From positions 1 through 38,788 of the forward strand of contig DRGC01000050.1 in NCBI GenBank assembly GCA_011050235.1: DNA of 38,788 nucleotides, given 5' to 3'. How positions within the stretch are numbered: the first letter of the stretch is position 1; every line of letters starts with the position of its first letter. Source of the stretch: Phycisphaerae bacterium (GTDB taxonomy: Bacteria > Planctomycetota > Phycisphaerae > SM23-33). Below are positions 7,701 to 16,529 of this stretch, piece by piece. The notes below the pieces were generated by a model. It saw only the letters and a list, made by a program, of their open reading frames with translations. It did no database searches and was not told the origin of the DNA. The position numbers and the translations under genes were made by a program.

Positions 7701-10058
7701 ATGAACAGGTTTCACGGCATGATTCTGCGTCAGCCCACCCACAACCGCTGGCAGGACGCCCTGCCGACCGGCAACGGACGCGTCGGCGCGATGGTCTACG
7801 GCAACATCTTCGACGAGAACATCCTTCTCAACCATGAGAACCTCTGGCTGCGCAACGACCCGCCCGAGCTGCCCGATATCGCCGACCGCCTCGGCGAGCT
7901 GCGACAATTACTGGCCGAGGGAAAGTACAGAGAAGCCGAGAGCTTCATCGGCGACCGCTTCGACGAGAACGACTACCACGGTGACATCGATCCGTATCAT
8001 CCGCTGGGCGATCTGGTGGTGGTGCAACGGACGCCGGGCCTTTTTAAGCACTACCGCCGCAGCTTGGATTTCACCACCGGCGAGGCTACCGTCGCCTGGG
8101 ACTCCGACGGCGGGAGCTTCAGCCGCAAGCTGTTCGTCTCGCGCGCCGACGACGTGGTCGTGCTAACCGTCGACGGCCCGGCCGGGCTGATCAACTGCGA
8201 CCTGCGCCTGGACGAACACGACAAGACCGACTCGTCCCGCGATATCCCCATCGATTACGTCGCCGAGGCAGACGGCGATTTCCTGACGCTCTCAGCCACC
8301 TACGACCGCGGCGGGCAGTTCGGGGCCGTCGCCCGCGTGATCGCCCGAGGCGGCTCGTTGCGGCAGGACAAGCGAGCGCAGGTTGACAATAACCTTCTCC
8401 GCATCACCGATGCCGACGGCGCGCTGGTGCTGATCAAGCTCTTCGCCAACGAGCCGGCCGGGCCCGCCATTGAGCGTCTCAAGGCCGAGCTCGCCGATCT
8501 GCCGGACGACTACGAGCAACTGCTGGCCCGCCACCTGGTCTCTCACGGGGAGATGTTCGGCCGCGTGACGCTCGCACTGGGACCGGAGAAGGAACATGAC
8601 ACCAACGACGCCCTGCTGGCCGAGGCCTACGAAGGCGACGTGCCGACGGCCTTGATCGAGCGGATGTTCGAGTTCGGGCGGTTCCTGCTGATGTGCTCGT
8701 CGGCCCCGGGTGGGCTGCCGGCGAATCTGCAGGGCGTCTGGAACGGCAGCTACAGCCCGCCGTGGTCGAGCGACTTCCACAACGATGAGAACATCCAGAT
8801 GAACTACTGGCAGGCGCTGCCGGGCAACATGCCCGAGGCCACGCTGCCGTATTTCGACTACTACGAGAGCTTCCTGGACGACTACCGGGCCAACGCGTCG
8901 CGCGTGTATGGCTGTCGGGGCATCTTCATCCCCATCGCCCAGAGCACGCACGGGCAAATGACGTCCATGCCCTACGGCAATTGGACGGCTGGGGCTGGCT
9001 GGATCGCCCAGCTGTTCTGGGAATATTGGCTGTTCACCGGCGACCGCGACTTCCTCGCCGGCCGCGTCGTACCGTTCCTCAAAGAGACGGCCGCGTTCTA
9101 CGAGGACTTCCTGTTCGAAGGCCCTGACGGCAAGCTGGTCTTCAGCCCGTCGATGTCGCCGGAGAACACGCCGTCGATCCCTGACTGCGGCATGGTGACG
9201 CTCAACGCGACGATGGACGTCGCCATCGCGCGGGAAGTGCTGGGCAGCCTGTGCGAGGCCTGCGAGCTGCTGGGCATCGACCCCGACCGCGTCGAGCGCT
9301 GGCGTAGCATGCTGGGCAAAATGCCGGCCTACGAAGCCAACGAAGACGGCGCGATCCGCGAATGGCTGCACCCGGCCTTCCCCGATAACTACCACCATCG
9401 CCACCAGTCGCACATCTATCCGCTGTTCCCGGGCCTGGAGGTCACCGAGGAATCCGACCCGGCCATGTACGACGCCTGCCGCGTCGCCGTCGAGAAGCGC
9501 CTGGTGATCGGCCTGACCAGCCAGACCGGCTGGTCGCTGGCCCACATGGCCAACATCTACGCCCGCCTCGGCGCCGGCGACCGCGCCCTGGAATGCCTCG
9601 AGATCCTCACCCGCTCCTGCACCGCCTGCAACCTGCTGACCTACCACAACGACTGGCGAAAGCAGGGCCTCACGCTGCACTGGGGCGAGAGTTTCCCGCC
9701 CTTCCAGATCGACGCCAACTTCGGCCTCACCGCAGCCGTCATCGAAATGCTGCTGTTCTCCAAGCCGGGCCTAATCAAGCTCCTGCCCGCCCTGCCCACC
9801 AAATGGCCCGCCGGCCAAATCAACGGCCTAATCGCCCGCGGCGGCGTCAGCATCGACATCCAATGGGACATGAACGCAGGCACACTCCGCGCCGAACTAA
9901 CCGCCCGCCAAGCCCAGACGCTAACCGTCAAACTCCCCTTCGGGCCCACGGAGATCACCTGCGACGGCGGCGAAATCAGCGCATCCGACCTCGGCCCAGC
10001 CTACCGACAGCTCACACTCCTAGCCGGGCATTCCGTGACGATGGAAGCGGCAAGGTAA
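7701..10058 (+). CDS. Glycoside hydrolase family 95 (alpha-L-fucosidase-like)
   Basis: 785-residue enzyme predicted to remove terminal alpha-L-fucose (or a related L-sugar) from glycans. It begins with LRQPTHNRWQDALPTGNGR, the GH95 N-terminal beta-domain signature, and continues into an (alpha/alpha)6 barrel with NLQGVWNGSYSPPWSSDFH and QMNYWQALPGNMPEA. Catalytic positions known from Bifidobacterium AfcA can be placed: the acid Glu is E488 (SPEN) and the supporting Asp is D671 (IDANFG). The base pair that AfcA carries as N-x-N reads D362-E-N364 here. No signal peptide is visible, so it probably acts inside the cell, consistent with import of oligosaccharides. The ATG at 7701 follows AGGA at good spacing; a GTG at 7686 is less likely. 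Confidence 0.88.
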   Translation: MNRFHGMILRQPTHNRWQDALPTGNGRVGAMVYGNIFDENILLNHENLWLRNDPPELPDIADRLGELRQLLAEGKYREAESFIGDRFDENDYHGDIDPYHPLGDLVVVQRTPGLFKHYRRSLDFTTGEATVAWDSDGGSFSRKLFVSRADDVVVLTVDGPAGLINCDLRLDEHDKTDSSRDIPIDYVAEADGDFLTLSATYDRGGQFGAVARVIARGGSLRQDKRAQVDNNLLRITDADGALVLIKLFANEPAGPAIERLKAELADLPDDYEQLLARHLVSHGEMFGRVTLALGPEKEHDTNDALLAEAYEGDVPTALIERMFEFGRFLLMCSSAPGGLPANLQGVWNGSYSPPWSSDFHNDENIQMNYWQALPGNMPEATLPYFDYYESFLDDYRANASRVYGCRGIFIPIAQSTHGQMTSMPYGNWTAGAGWIAQLFWEYWLFTGDRDFLAGRVVPFLKETAAFYEDFLFEGPDGKLVFSPSMSPENTPSIPDCGMVTLNATMDVAIAREVLGSLCEACELLGIDPDRVERWRSMLGKMPAYEANEDGAIREWLHPAFPDNYHHRHQSHIYPLFPGLEVTEESDPAMYDACRVAVEKRLVIGLTSQTGWSLAHMANIYARLGAGDRALECLEILTRSCTACNLLTYHNDWRKQGLTLHWGESFPPFQIDANFGLTAAVIEMLLFSKPGLIKLLPALPTKWPAGQINGLIARGGVSIDIQWDMNAGTLRAELTARQAQTLTVKLPFGPTEITCDGGEISASDLGPAYRQLTLLAGHSVTMEAAR

Positions 10059-10089
10059 TAGACCTTGCGAGGGCGACAAGTTGCTTCCC

Positions 10090-10959
10090 CTACGGGGAAT
10101 CGAAGAAGACCACGCCATCGCGGAACCACATCGCTGTTGCCGCGATACTCACGGCGGCAAGGCTCCACCCGACAATCGCCGCCAGGCCAGCGCCTCGGTC
10201 GGACCGCAATTGCAGAACGCGCGGGCTGATCCAAAGGAGGGAAGCAGCCGCCAGTACGTGAAGTAAGGCGCCAACGATGTTCGGGGTAGCACCTATACCG
10301 GGCGTGAGCTGGTTCCAATCGAACACGAACCATGACATGGCGGGAACGACGCCAAGCATAGCGAGAAGAAGGACCCGCGCCTTGCCACGAAGCCCTCGGC
10401 CGTCACTCAGCCAGCTTTCCAGAATGACATAGAACAAGGCGGTGAGCCCCCATACGACGGCGACCATCAAAGCCCCCCCCAGTGCGATGAGGACCACGCG
10501 CAACCAGATGCTGTCCGTCATCGTGAGGATCATTCCGATGTCACCGGGAGGAACGGGCTTCAAAGCGTTCCAGAACACGTATGGGATTCCTTCCAACAGT
10601 AGGTCGAAGGACACAACGACCATTGGTAAGGAAACCCAAGGGCGCCGGCGAAACACATAAGCGCAAGAAAGCAGGCATGCCCCAAGAATCGAGGTCGCAA
10701 CCACTCCGCCGGACAAGACAAGGATTTGCTGCCAGGTCTCGGTCCCTGTCGCTAAGGGAATCAGGGCGTAACCCATCCCGTCGAAGTCGAGCTGGAAACC
10801 AAGAAACTCGCCGCCAACGGCGAGCGACATCAGGCCGTGCCCAATTACTTCATGAACGGCCACCGCGAAAAGGAGACCGAAGTAGGCAAAAGGAACTAGA
10901 ACGAGTGCCGCTCTTGTTAGCGCCCACCCGAATCGCAGGGGGCGAATGTCGATTTGCAT
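10090..10959 (-). CDS. Polytopic membrane protein with HEXXH zinc motif (M50-like)
   Basis: 289 residues with about seven hydrophobic segments. The motif HEVIGHGLMSL (from about residue 37, inside the first membrane segment) matches the HEXXH zinc site of membrane metalloproteases of the M50 type, and the next helix pair contains GGVVATSILGA. The second metal ligand motif (NPDG in site-2 proteases) is not seen, so proteolytic activity is uncertain and the substrate unknown. The start at 10959 (MQIDIRP) is supported by AAGAAGAG upstream; longer frames to 11037 run through a repeat. It is convergent with GH95. It shares direction with the secreted unknown upstream and may be co-transcribed with it. 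Confidence 0.7.
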   Translation of the reverse strand: MQIDIRPLRFGWALTRAALVLVPFAYFGLLFAVAVHEVIGHGLMSLAVGGEFLGFQLDFDGMGYALIPLATGTETWQQILVLSGGVVATSILGACLLSCAYVFRRRPWVSLPMVVVSFDLLLEGIPYVFWNALKPVPPGDIGMILTMTDSIWLRVVLIALGGALMVAVVWGLTALFYVILESWLSDGRGLRGKARVLLLAMLGVVPAMSWFVFDWNQLTPGIGATPNIVGALLHVLAAASLLWISPRVLQLRSDRGAGLAAIVGWSLAAVSIAATAMWFRDGVVFFDSP

Positions 10960-11000
10960 AACGGTCTCTTCTTTCACAGCACCGACGAGAATCTGCTGGT

Positions 11001-11043
11001 AGGAATCCCGTGGGCAATCCGCCTCGGGCGGACCCACCCTACA
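11001..11043. repeat. REP-like hairpin repeat (GTAGGGTGGGTCCGCC type)
   Basis: The spacer between two minus-strand genes contains TCCGCC (11018-11023), TCG and GGCGGA (11027-11032), flanked on the minus strand by GTAGGGTGGG and by TTGCCCACGG. This reads as one copy of a dispersed bacterial intergenic repeat type; that assignment is from memory. Confidence 0.45.
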
Positions 11044-11059
11044 CCTGCCGCCTGCTGCT

Positions 11060-12271
11060 CTATTGGGCCTCCGTCCGCTCGGGCGCTTCGGCCTTGCCCG
11101 CTGCTGCTAAGGCGGTTTCGATTGCTTTGCGGAGGGCTGTGCATTCCTGTTCGACTTGCTGGGAGTAGAAGGCTTGGTAACCTGTGAGGGACGCTCGCAG
11201 GTACACGCTCCACTTGGCGGAGTTGACGTCGGGGAGGCGATGCAGTGACGCCTTCAGTTTCTTGTACTGGTCGACGAGGGCGTGGTCAGCGGGCGTGTTC
11301 GGCAGATAGTCTCCCTTGCCACGGATGTGGGCCATCTTCCCGTCGAGTTCCGCCATCTGGAGGCGGGTGTTTTCGTTGGCCTGCTTCATCTCCGCCAGGC
11401 GCTCGGGGCTGAGCGGCGGGGCGATGCTGGCCCTGATCGTGTAAGCGGCTGTGCGGACGAAGCCCCTCGCCTTGAGTTCCTCTTTGTCATGTGACGGCAA
11501 GTTGACGCTGTTGAACCATTCGATCGGCTCGCGGCGACGGACCTCGAAGCCGCCACCCGTCATCGTCAACGTCCAGCCCTTCGGCAGCACGTCGCGGACG
11601 CGTCGGGCAGCCTCGATCGGCAGTGGGCCGAGGATGTCCGCCGCCATCGGAAGCTGCAGCGGCCGCGGCCCGTTGTAGCCAACTCTCGGTGTGGGCGTCA
11701 GAGCTTGAATCCCACCCTCCACCTGTCGCCAGAGCTTGATGAACGCCTGGACCTCCGGCCAAGACGGGTTGGCGTTAGGTCCGTAGTTCTCCCGCTTCTC
11801 CCATTCGTTGCGGCCGTGGTAGTCCATCACGCGCTGCCGGCCCTTGTATCGGATAGCTATGCGAAGCCGGGGGCCATCGACTCCGAGGAACGTTCGGCGG
11901 GCGGCAGGATCGAAGACCCCGGCCTGCTCGCACTCCTTCAGCAGCGCCTGGACCCGCTCGGGGTCCACTCGGCCAACGGCCAGCCAGGCGGATCGTTCCT
12001 TCATGCCGGCGGGAGAAGGCTGGGGGGTGCAGACCATCACCGTGCCGTCTTCCCACACGGCATACAGCAGGTAGGGATCGACGCCGGCCATGCTGATGCC
12101 GCCGTTCCACATCGTGATGACGGGCATGGCTGTCGGCAGGGACCCCAACTCCTGCCAGGACGACACCCCCTCGGGGAGTTTGGGCTCATCAGCGCAGCTT
12201 GCGCGAGGGGGCAGACACAGTCCCATCAAGATGCACGTCATCCACACAGTCAGCGATTTGTCGGTCAGCAT
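11060..12271 (-). CDS. Secreted protein of unknown function
   Basis: Not recognised. 403 residues from the ATG at 12271, which has a GAAAGGTG ribosome site. The N-terminus is a signal peptide (hydrophobic core TVWMTCILMGLCL, cleavage likely after ASCA at about residue 26). The mature part begins with a segment rich in Trp and Gly that includes SMAGVDPYLLYAVWEDGTVM, followed by a central region that includes RIAIRYKGRQRVMDYHGRNE. The C-terminal ~130 residues are helical and charged (ERLAEMKQANENTRLQMAELDGK), with coiled-coil character. It has its own promoter at 12357-12386. The likely location is periplasm or outside the cell. Confidence 0.72.
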   Translation of the reverse strand: MLTDKSLTVWMTCILMGLCLPPRASCADEPKLPEGVSSWQELGSLPTAMPVITMWNGGISMAGVDPYLLYAVWEDGTVMVCTPQPSPAGMKERSAWLAVGRVDPERVQALLKECEQAGVFDPAARRTFLGVDGPRLRIAIRYKGRQRVMDYHGRNEWEKRENYGPNANPSWPEVQAFIKLWRQVEGGIQALTPTPRVGYNGPRPLQLPMAADILGPLPIEAARRVRDVLPKGWTLTMTGGGFEVRRREPIEWFNSVNLPSHDKEELKARGFVRTAAYTIRASIAPPLSPERLAEMKQANENTRLQMAELDGKMAHIRGKGDYLPNTPADHALVDQYKKLKASLHRLPDVNSAKWSVYLRASLTGYQAFYSQQVEQECTALRKAIETALAAAGKAEAPERTEAQ

Positions 12272-12356
12272 CGGCAGGCACCTTTCACGTAAGCAGTCGC
12301 CCAGGGAATCCCTGGTCGTCAACTGCAATCGATGCTGCGCCCCAGCATGAACGCCA

Positions 12357-12386
12357 ATTATACCAGCAGCGCTGTCGGACCTGCAA
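12357..12386 (-). promoter_or_regulatory. Sigma-70 promoter with extended -10 for the secreted unknown
   Basis: On the minus strand TTGCAG (12386-12381), an 18-base spacer and TATAAT (12362-12357), the latter preceded by TGG (extended -10). The leader would be about 80 bases. This is one of the best promoter matches in the window. Confidence 0.6.
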
Positions 12387-12403
12387 CCCTGGGCATGTCC
12401 GGA

Positions 12404-13483
12404 TCAGAACTCGACCATCTTGACGGCCTCTTCGGCGGTGGCGGCGTCGGGGGCGTTGACGTTGATGATGAAGTCCTTGAGCTTGGGGCCGAACTCGCGT
12501 TTTAGGGCGGGTAGGTTTTCCATCGATGCGCCGATCAGCATGCGTTTGCCGGCGTCGACGGTCTTGTGGTACATGGGCCAGTAGAATGGATCGTCGCACG
12601 GCGGGTCGCCGGGGCCGGGGACCCATTGGAGGACGTCGAGGTTTTCGATCGACAGGAGGTGGTCGTGGTGGGGGATCTCGCCGGGGCCGTCCCAGTGGTA
12701 CATGGTGTAGTCGGTGTAGGTGCTGAGGTCATTCAGGACGGGGACCATGAACTCGCCGAACATCTCGGGGCTGATCATGGCCGAGAAGTCGCACTGCAGC
12801 TTGACCATCCGCCCCGGGGCCCACGCCCAGAAGCACGACCCGCCGGTCTGGTCCTTGACCAGTTCATAGAACCGATCGTATGCGACGTGCCAGCACTGGC
12901 TGATCTTGCCCAGGCACTCATGCACCCAGTCGGGACGCTCGACCAGGTCCATCAGCAGCGTCTGCGTGCCGCGCAGGGCGGCCAGCGTATCGAGGCCTTC
13001 GATCAGGTCGGGGAACTCCTGCATGAACTTGCCCGCGCCGACGCGCTTGATCTCATTCGCCAGCCGCCAGGAGAAGTCCCAGTACACATTGTCCTCGCGC
13101 AGCTCGAAGACGGCATCCTCGGGCCTGGCGAAGATCGGCTCGCACCAGACTGTGCCCTCCGCCTCGATGCCGCGCGAGCCCAAAAACAGCGCCAGCGCGT
13201 TGGGGGCCACCTCCGCACCGGTGCGCGGGCAGGCGTCGATGAAATACTGATAGATCCGCACGCTGTGGATGGCATAGCGGATGCGGTAGTCGAAGTCCTG
13301 GATCGTATAGTTGGGGCTGTTGACGCCCGGCGGAACGTTCAGCTCGGGCGTCGGCTCAAGCGGCGGGTCCGCCGCCGGCCCATAGACCTGCATCGCCGGC
13401 CGGCCGATATCCTCACGATTCCACCACGCCGTCATCCGCTGACGAACACCATCCATATCCGGCTGATAAAGCAATCCTGCCAT
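12404..13483 (-). CDS. Uroporphyrinogen-decarboxylase-like (URO-D/MtaA superfamily) protein
   Basis: 359-residue cytoplasmic protein with the URO-D barrel layout. Diagnostic segments are RGTQTLLMDLVERPDWVHE in the middle, MVKLQCDFSAMISPEMFGEF, and MYHWDGPGEIPHHDHLL followed by LDVLQWVPGPGDPP near the C-terminus. True HemE carries an N-terminal RPPVW-type substrate motif, which is absent here. It therefore belongs to the large non-haem branch, related to methylcobalamin:CoM methyltransferases, that is expanded in Planctomycetota and Lentisphaerota; the substrate is unknown. The ATG at 13483 follows GGAG at 6 bases. No corrinoid protein or haem gene is adjacent. Confidence 0.8.
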   Translation of the reverse strand: MAGLLYQPDMDGVRQRMTAWWNREDIGRPAMQVYGPAADPPLEPTPELNVPPGVNSPNYTIQDFDYRIRYAIHSVRIYQYFIDACPRTGAEVAPNALALFLGSRGIEAEGTVWCEPIFARPEDAVFELREDNVYWDFSWRLANEIKRVGAGKFMQEFPDLIEGLDTLAALRGTQTLLMDLVERPDWVHECLGKISQCWHVAYDRFYELVKDQTGGSCFWAWAPGRMVKLQCDFSAMISPEMFGEFMVPVLNDLSTYTDYTMYHWDGPGEIPHHDHLLSIENLDVLQWVPGPGDPPCDDPFYWPMYHKTVDAGKRMLIGASMENLPALKREFGPKLKDFIINVNAPDAATAEEAVKMVEF

Positions 13484-13521
13484 AGGTTACTCCGAGCGCT
13501 TAATACGGGGAGCATTGGAAT

Positions 13522-13980
13522 TCAGTCTGCGATCATATTTGCCTCATACCAATGTCTTACCGTGTTGGAGGGAAACAGATCTTCATGTGGATAGATCTTT
13601 GTCCCTGAAAACTCCATGAAGCGCCTAAGAAGAAAGAACTTGTTGTTGCCCTCGACAGCGTACTCACCGGATTCGTACTCCGATGGGCTTATCAATGTAT
13701 GGCCATGCATGCGAGCCCCGATGTAGAAATCGCCATACTTCATCAACTGTTTGCACACCAATCGCTGATAGAGCTGCTCATCGGACTTCTTGAGCTTCAA
13801 GACGTCCTGATAGACTTCGTCAGGTAGCTTCTGAAGCGTTGGTGCGGCTGTGTTGGCGGGCCAGGTAACTTCGAACGAATCTACATAGTCTGAAAAGGCT
13901 ACTCCGGGCTCATCACGGCCCGAACAAGCCCATGCCGTCATGGACATGACAACAAGAACGAACACTGGAATAGGTCTCAT
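13522..13980 (-). CDS. Small exported or lipoprotein-like unknown
   Basis: Not recognised. 152 residues from the ATG at 13980, which has a clear AAAGGAG site; a frame from 14010 would overlap truA. The N-terminus is a short export signal (MRPIPVFVLVVMSMTAWAC). The Cys at residue 19 could be lipidated, but the -3 to -1 residues (A-W-A) are a poor lipobox. The rest is soluble and aromatic/charged (KLKKSDEQLYQRLVCKQLMKYGD), without internal repeats. It begins 14 bases after truA, so it probably sits in the same transcript. Its codon use is less GC-biased than truA, which suggests a more recent or accessory gene. Confidence 0.65.
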   Translation of the reverse strand: MRPIPVFVLVVMSMTAWACSGRDEPGVAFSDYVDSFEVTWPANTAAPTLQKLPDEVYQDVLKLKKSDEQLYQRLVCKQLMKYGDFYIGARMHGHTLISPSEYESGEYAVEGNNKFFLLRRFMEFSGTKIYPHEDLFPSNTVRHWYEANMIAD

Positions 13981-13993
13981 GAGCAACACTCCT

Positions 13994-14791
13994 TTATGAA
14001 TAATGTACACATGCCAGGGTTAGGCCATCAGGGGGGGCGGTTGGGCCGGCGTCGCGGCGGTCGCGGGTGGTGAGGATGCGGTCGATGCGATCGGGGAGCC
14101 AGACTTGTCGCGAGTGGCGCCAATGCTGTCCGCGGCCGATCTCGACCAGCGTGCCGACGATGTTGCGGACCATGTTGTATAGGAACCCGTCGCCCTGGAC
14201 GGCTACGTGAATCTCGCGGCTGAGGTCAGCCACCTCGCAGCGAAAGATCGTTCGCACGGTGTTCTCGCGCTGCTCGGCGGAGGTGGCCAGCCCGCGGAAG
14301 TCGTGTGTGCCGATCAGCCGCCGGGCGGCGTCCCGCATTCGGCTGATGTCGAGATGGTAGTGGGGGTAACGCCACACCAACGTGTGCAAGCTCACCGGCC
14401 GATCGGGCCCGACGTAGATGCGGTAGCGATATGTCTTGCCCGTCGCCGAGCGCGAGGCGTGAAAGTCGTCGGCAACGACGACGGCTGAGCGAATGGCGAT
14501 GTCGCCGGGGACCTTGGCCTGGATGGCGCGGCGAAGGCCCATCAGTGGGATCGCGAGATTCGGCGTGTGGAAGCTGGCCACCTGCCCCTCGGCGTGCACG
14601 CCCGCATCGGTCCGGCCGGCCCCATGGAGCACGACGCGATGGCCCATCACGCGCGTGGCGACGTCCTCGATCGTCTGCTGCACCGTCGCCAGCCCCTCCG
14701 CCTGCCGCTGCCAGCCGTGGTAGGCGGCCCCGTTGTAGGCGATCACGAGCTTGATATTGCGCGTCGGCTGAATGTCCGGCGCCTCGGCCAT
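13994..14791 (-). CDS. truA: tRNA pseudouridine(38-40) synthase
   Basis: 265 residues, the normal TruA size; it isomerises uridines 38-40 in the tRNA anticodon stem. Visible signatures are IAYNGAAYHGWQRQ near the N-terminus, GAGRTDAGVHAEGQVASF with the catalytic Asp (in RTDAGVH), YRYRIY in the middle, and GDGFLYNMVRNIVGTLVEIG near the C-terminus. The ATG at 14791 lies two bases after the stop of the upstream gene (TGACCATG), so translation is probably coupled. Longer frames upstream overlap that gene and are not family-like. Confidence 0.96.
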   Translation of the reverse strand: MAEAPDIQPTRNIKLVIAYNGAAYHGWQRQAEGLATVQQTIEDVATRVMGHRVVLHGAGRTDAGVHAEGQVASFHTPNLAIPLMGLRRAIQAKVPGDIAIRSAVVVADDFHASRSATGKTYRYRIYVGPDRPVSLHTLVWRYPHYHLDISRMRDAARRLIGTHDFRGLATSAEQRENTVRTIFRCEVADLSREIHVAVQGDGFLYNMVRNIVGTLVEIGRGQHWRHSRQVWLPDRIDRILTTRDRRDAGPTAPPDGLTLACVHYS

Positions 14792-14793
14792 GG

Positions 14794-16488
14794 TCACTCC
14801 GACGGCTTCCAGTCGGGCCGGGGCACGACGACGCCTTCGATCGCGATATCGTCGAAGCCCGTCGGTGCGCTCTTGGAGGCGGCAACGGTCCTCAGCCGAA
14901 GCTCCAGCGCCCCGGCGACGCGGTCGGGGGTGGGTTTGTCGACGTCGTGGCGGCGGACCATGACACCGTCGATGAGCCACTCGAACCCGCCGCGCCCGTC
15001 CAGGATGAGCGTCATCTCAACCACGCGCCCCGACGTCAGCCGGTGCGTCACGTTGCCCCACTGCCGCCCGAAAACGCGGGCCGTCAGTCCCTGCGGCTCG
15101 GGCGGGCCGTTGCCCGCAGCCGAGCTGCCGAACGAACAGTAGAACGCCTCGCGCCGCTTCTGGCCCCACGGATAGAAGTCCATCGCAAACGCCACTCGCC
15201 GCCCGGCCCCGGCCTTAAACGACACCCGCACGGGTCGATCCGCCCGAAACCGCAGCTTGGCCGTAGCCTCCGCTTCTTTGTAGCGCCCCCGCCCGCCGGT
15301 GCAGACCAGGGCGCCTTTGCTCCCGTCCCACTGGCCCTTGACGATGCGCCAGTCGTCGAACTGGTCGCGATCGGAAAAATCATACACCGCGCGAATGCGG
15401 CCTTCGCCGAGCGCCGTCACCTGGCAGTGCAACGGTCCGTAGCTCTTGGCCAACTCCTCGCGCAGACGGTCGCCGGGCGTTTGGCCGATCAGTTGCTCCA
15501 GCCGCGTTTGGAACACCCGCGCCCGCGCCGCCGCCGGCGTGCCCGGGGCCTTGTTGACGACGGCCTGACAGGCGGCGATGGCCGTTATGCCCACTCGCTC
15601 GCGCGAGTCGTCGTGCAGCGTCTTGCTCCACTGCGTCAGCGCCACTGCCGCCGCCAGCAGGTCCTGCGGGGAGACATCTCGGCCGGCGGCGAAGCTCACC
15701 GCATCGGCCAACGGCCGCTCGCGCGGGTCGCCCGTGCCCGCCAGATACTCCGCAGCGGCGGCGATGTCGCCGTCGAACGTCATCACGACCTCGGCCAGGG
15801 CGACCTTGGCGGCCGATCGATCACCTGCGCCCTGGGCGGTTGCGAGCTTCGCCTGGGCGGCGGCGAGCCGATCGTGCCGCTGCTGGGCCCGTGCGAGTTC
15901 CCGCTCGGCCTGGGCGAGCGGGTCGGCCAGGTGGGTCAGCTCGTACTCTTTGCTCAGGCGCAAGGCCTCGTTGAGCGCCAACCGGGCGGAAGACAGGCGC
16001 GGCGGCACCCGGGCGGCCGCCCGGGCGTACCGCACGTACGCCTCCGCCGCGCGGCGAGCGACGGGCTCGAGCGCGAAATGGTCGGCCCGCTCGGCGCGCA
16101 GGCGCGACAAACGCGCCTCGGCGATCTCCATCAGACGCTGCTCTTTGGCGGCGGGGGGATAGGGACGAATGCTCTCAGCGGCATCGATCGCCTCGCGGGC
16201 GAGCCGGATGCCCTTGGGCATGCCGGGCCGGGCCGCCACCTCCGCCGCTGTCTCGGCCAGAGCGAAGCGTTCAAGCGCATCTCGCCCCTGTTCGGATGCA
16301 GCCGCCAGCAGTTCACGGGCCAGGGCCAGGTCGTCCGAATCGTCCTTGGTCTTTCCGACCTCGTCGATCCGTTGGCCGTAAGTCTCGCGGACCTTCTGGC
16401 GGGCCGGGTCTGCCTCGTCCGGCTCGCTCATCGCCAGCCCCACGGCCAGCACGGCGATCACGCTTATTGCTGCAGTCCAGCGCCACAT
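14794..16488 (-). CDS. Secreted/membrane-anchored helical protein with C-terminal LamG/DUF1080-like domain
   Basis: No family assigned with certainty. 564 residues with an N-terminal hydrophobic segment (AAISVIAVLAVGLAM, 5-19) acting as a signal or anchor. Residues ~30-330 are Ala/Arg/Leu-rich helices resembling TPR or coiled-coil repeats (for example ALAETAAEVAARPGMPKG-like units; ARAQQRHDRLAAAQAKLA). From about 365 the composition changes to beta-rich (IRAVYDFSDRDQFDDWRIVKGQWDG, continuing to VVEMTLILDGRGGFEWLIDG), the pattern of concanavalin-like DUF1080 domains frequent in Planctomycetota. It may bind carbohydrate or serve in the envelope. It follows asd by 41 bases and is coupled to truA. 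Confidence 0.7.
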   Translation of the reverse strand: MWRWTAAISVIAVLAVGLAMSEPDEADPARQKVRETYGQRIDEVGKTKDDSDDLALARELLAAASEQGRDALERFALAETAAEVAARPGMPKGIRLAREAIDAAESIRPYPPAAKEQRLMEIAEARLSRLRAERADHFALEPVARRAAEAYVRYARAAARVPPRLSSARLALNEALRLSKEYELTHLADPLAQAERELARAQQRHDRLAAAQAKLATAQGAGDRSAAKVALAEVVMTFDGDIAAAAEYLAGTGDPRERPLADAVSFAAGRDVSPQDLLAAAVALTQWSKTLHDDSRERVGITAIAACQAVVNKAPGTPAAARARVFQTRLEQLIGQTPGDRLREELAKSYGPLHCQVTALGEGRIRAVYDFSDRDQFDDWRIVKGQWDGSKGALVCTGGRGRYKEAEATAKLRFRADRPVRVSFKAGAGRRVAFAMDFYPWGQKRREAFYCSFGSSAAGNGPPEPQGLTARVFGRQWGNVTHRLTSGRVVEMTLILDGRGGFEWLIDGVMVRRHDVDKPTPDRVAGALELRLRTVAASKSAPTGFDDIAIEGVVVPRPDWKPSE

Positions 16489-16529
16489 CGTTCGACCCTT
16501 CGGGGCCGCCGGATGACGGCGGCGCCCGT

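Noticed and set aside
8292-9680. Long minus-strand frame opposite the GH95 gene
   Set aside because: Composition (His/Val/Gln/Arg-rich, no motif) and complete overlap with a strong family match mark it as a shadow.
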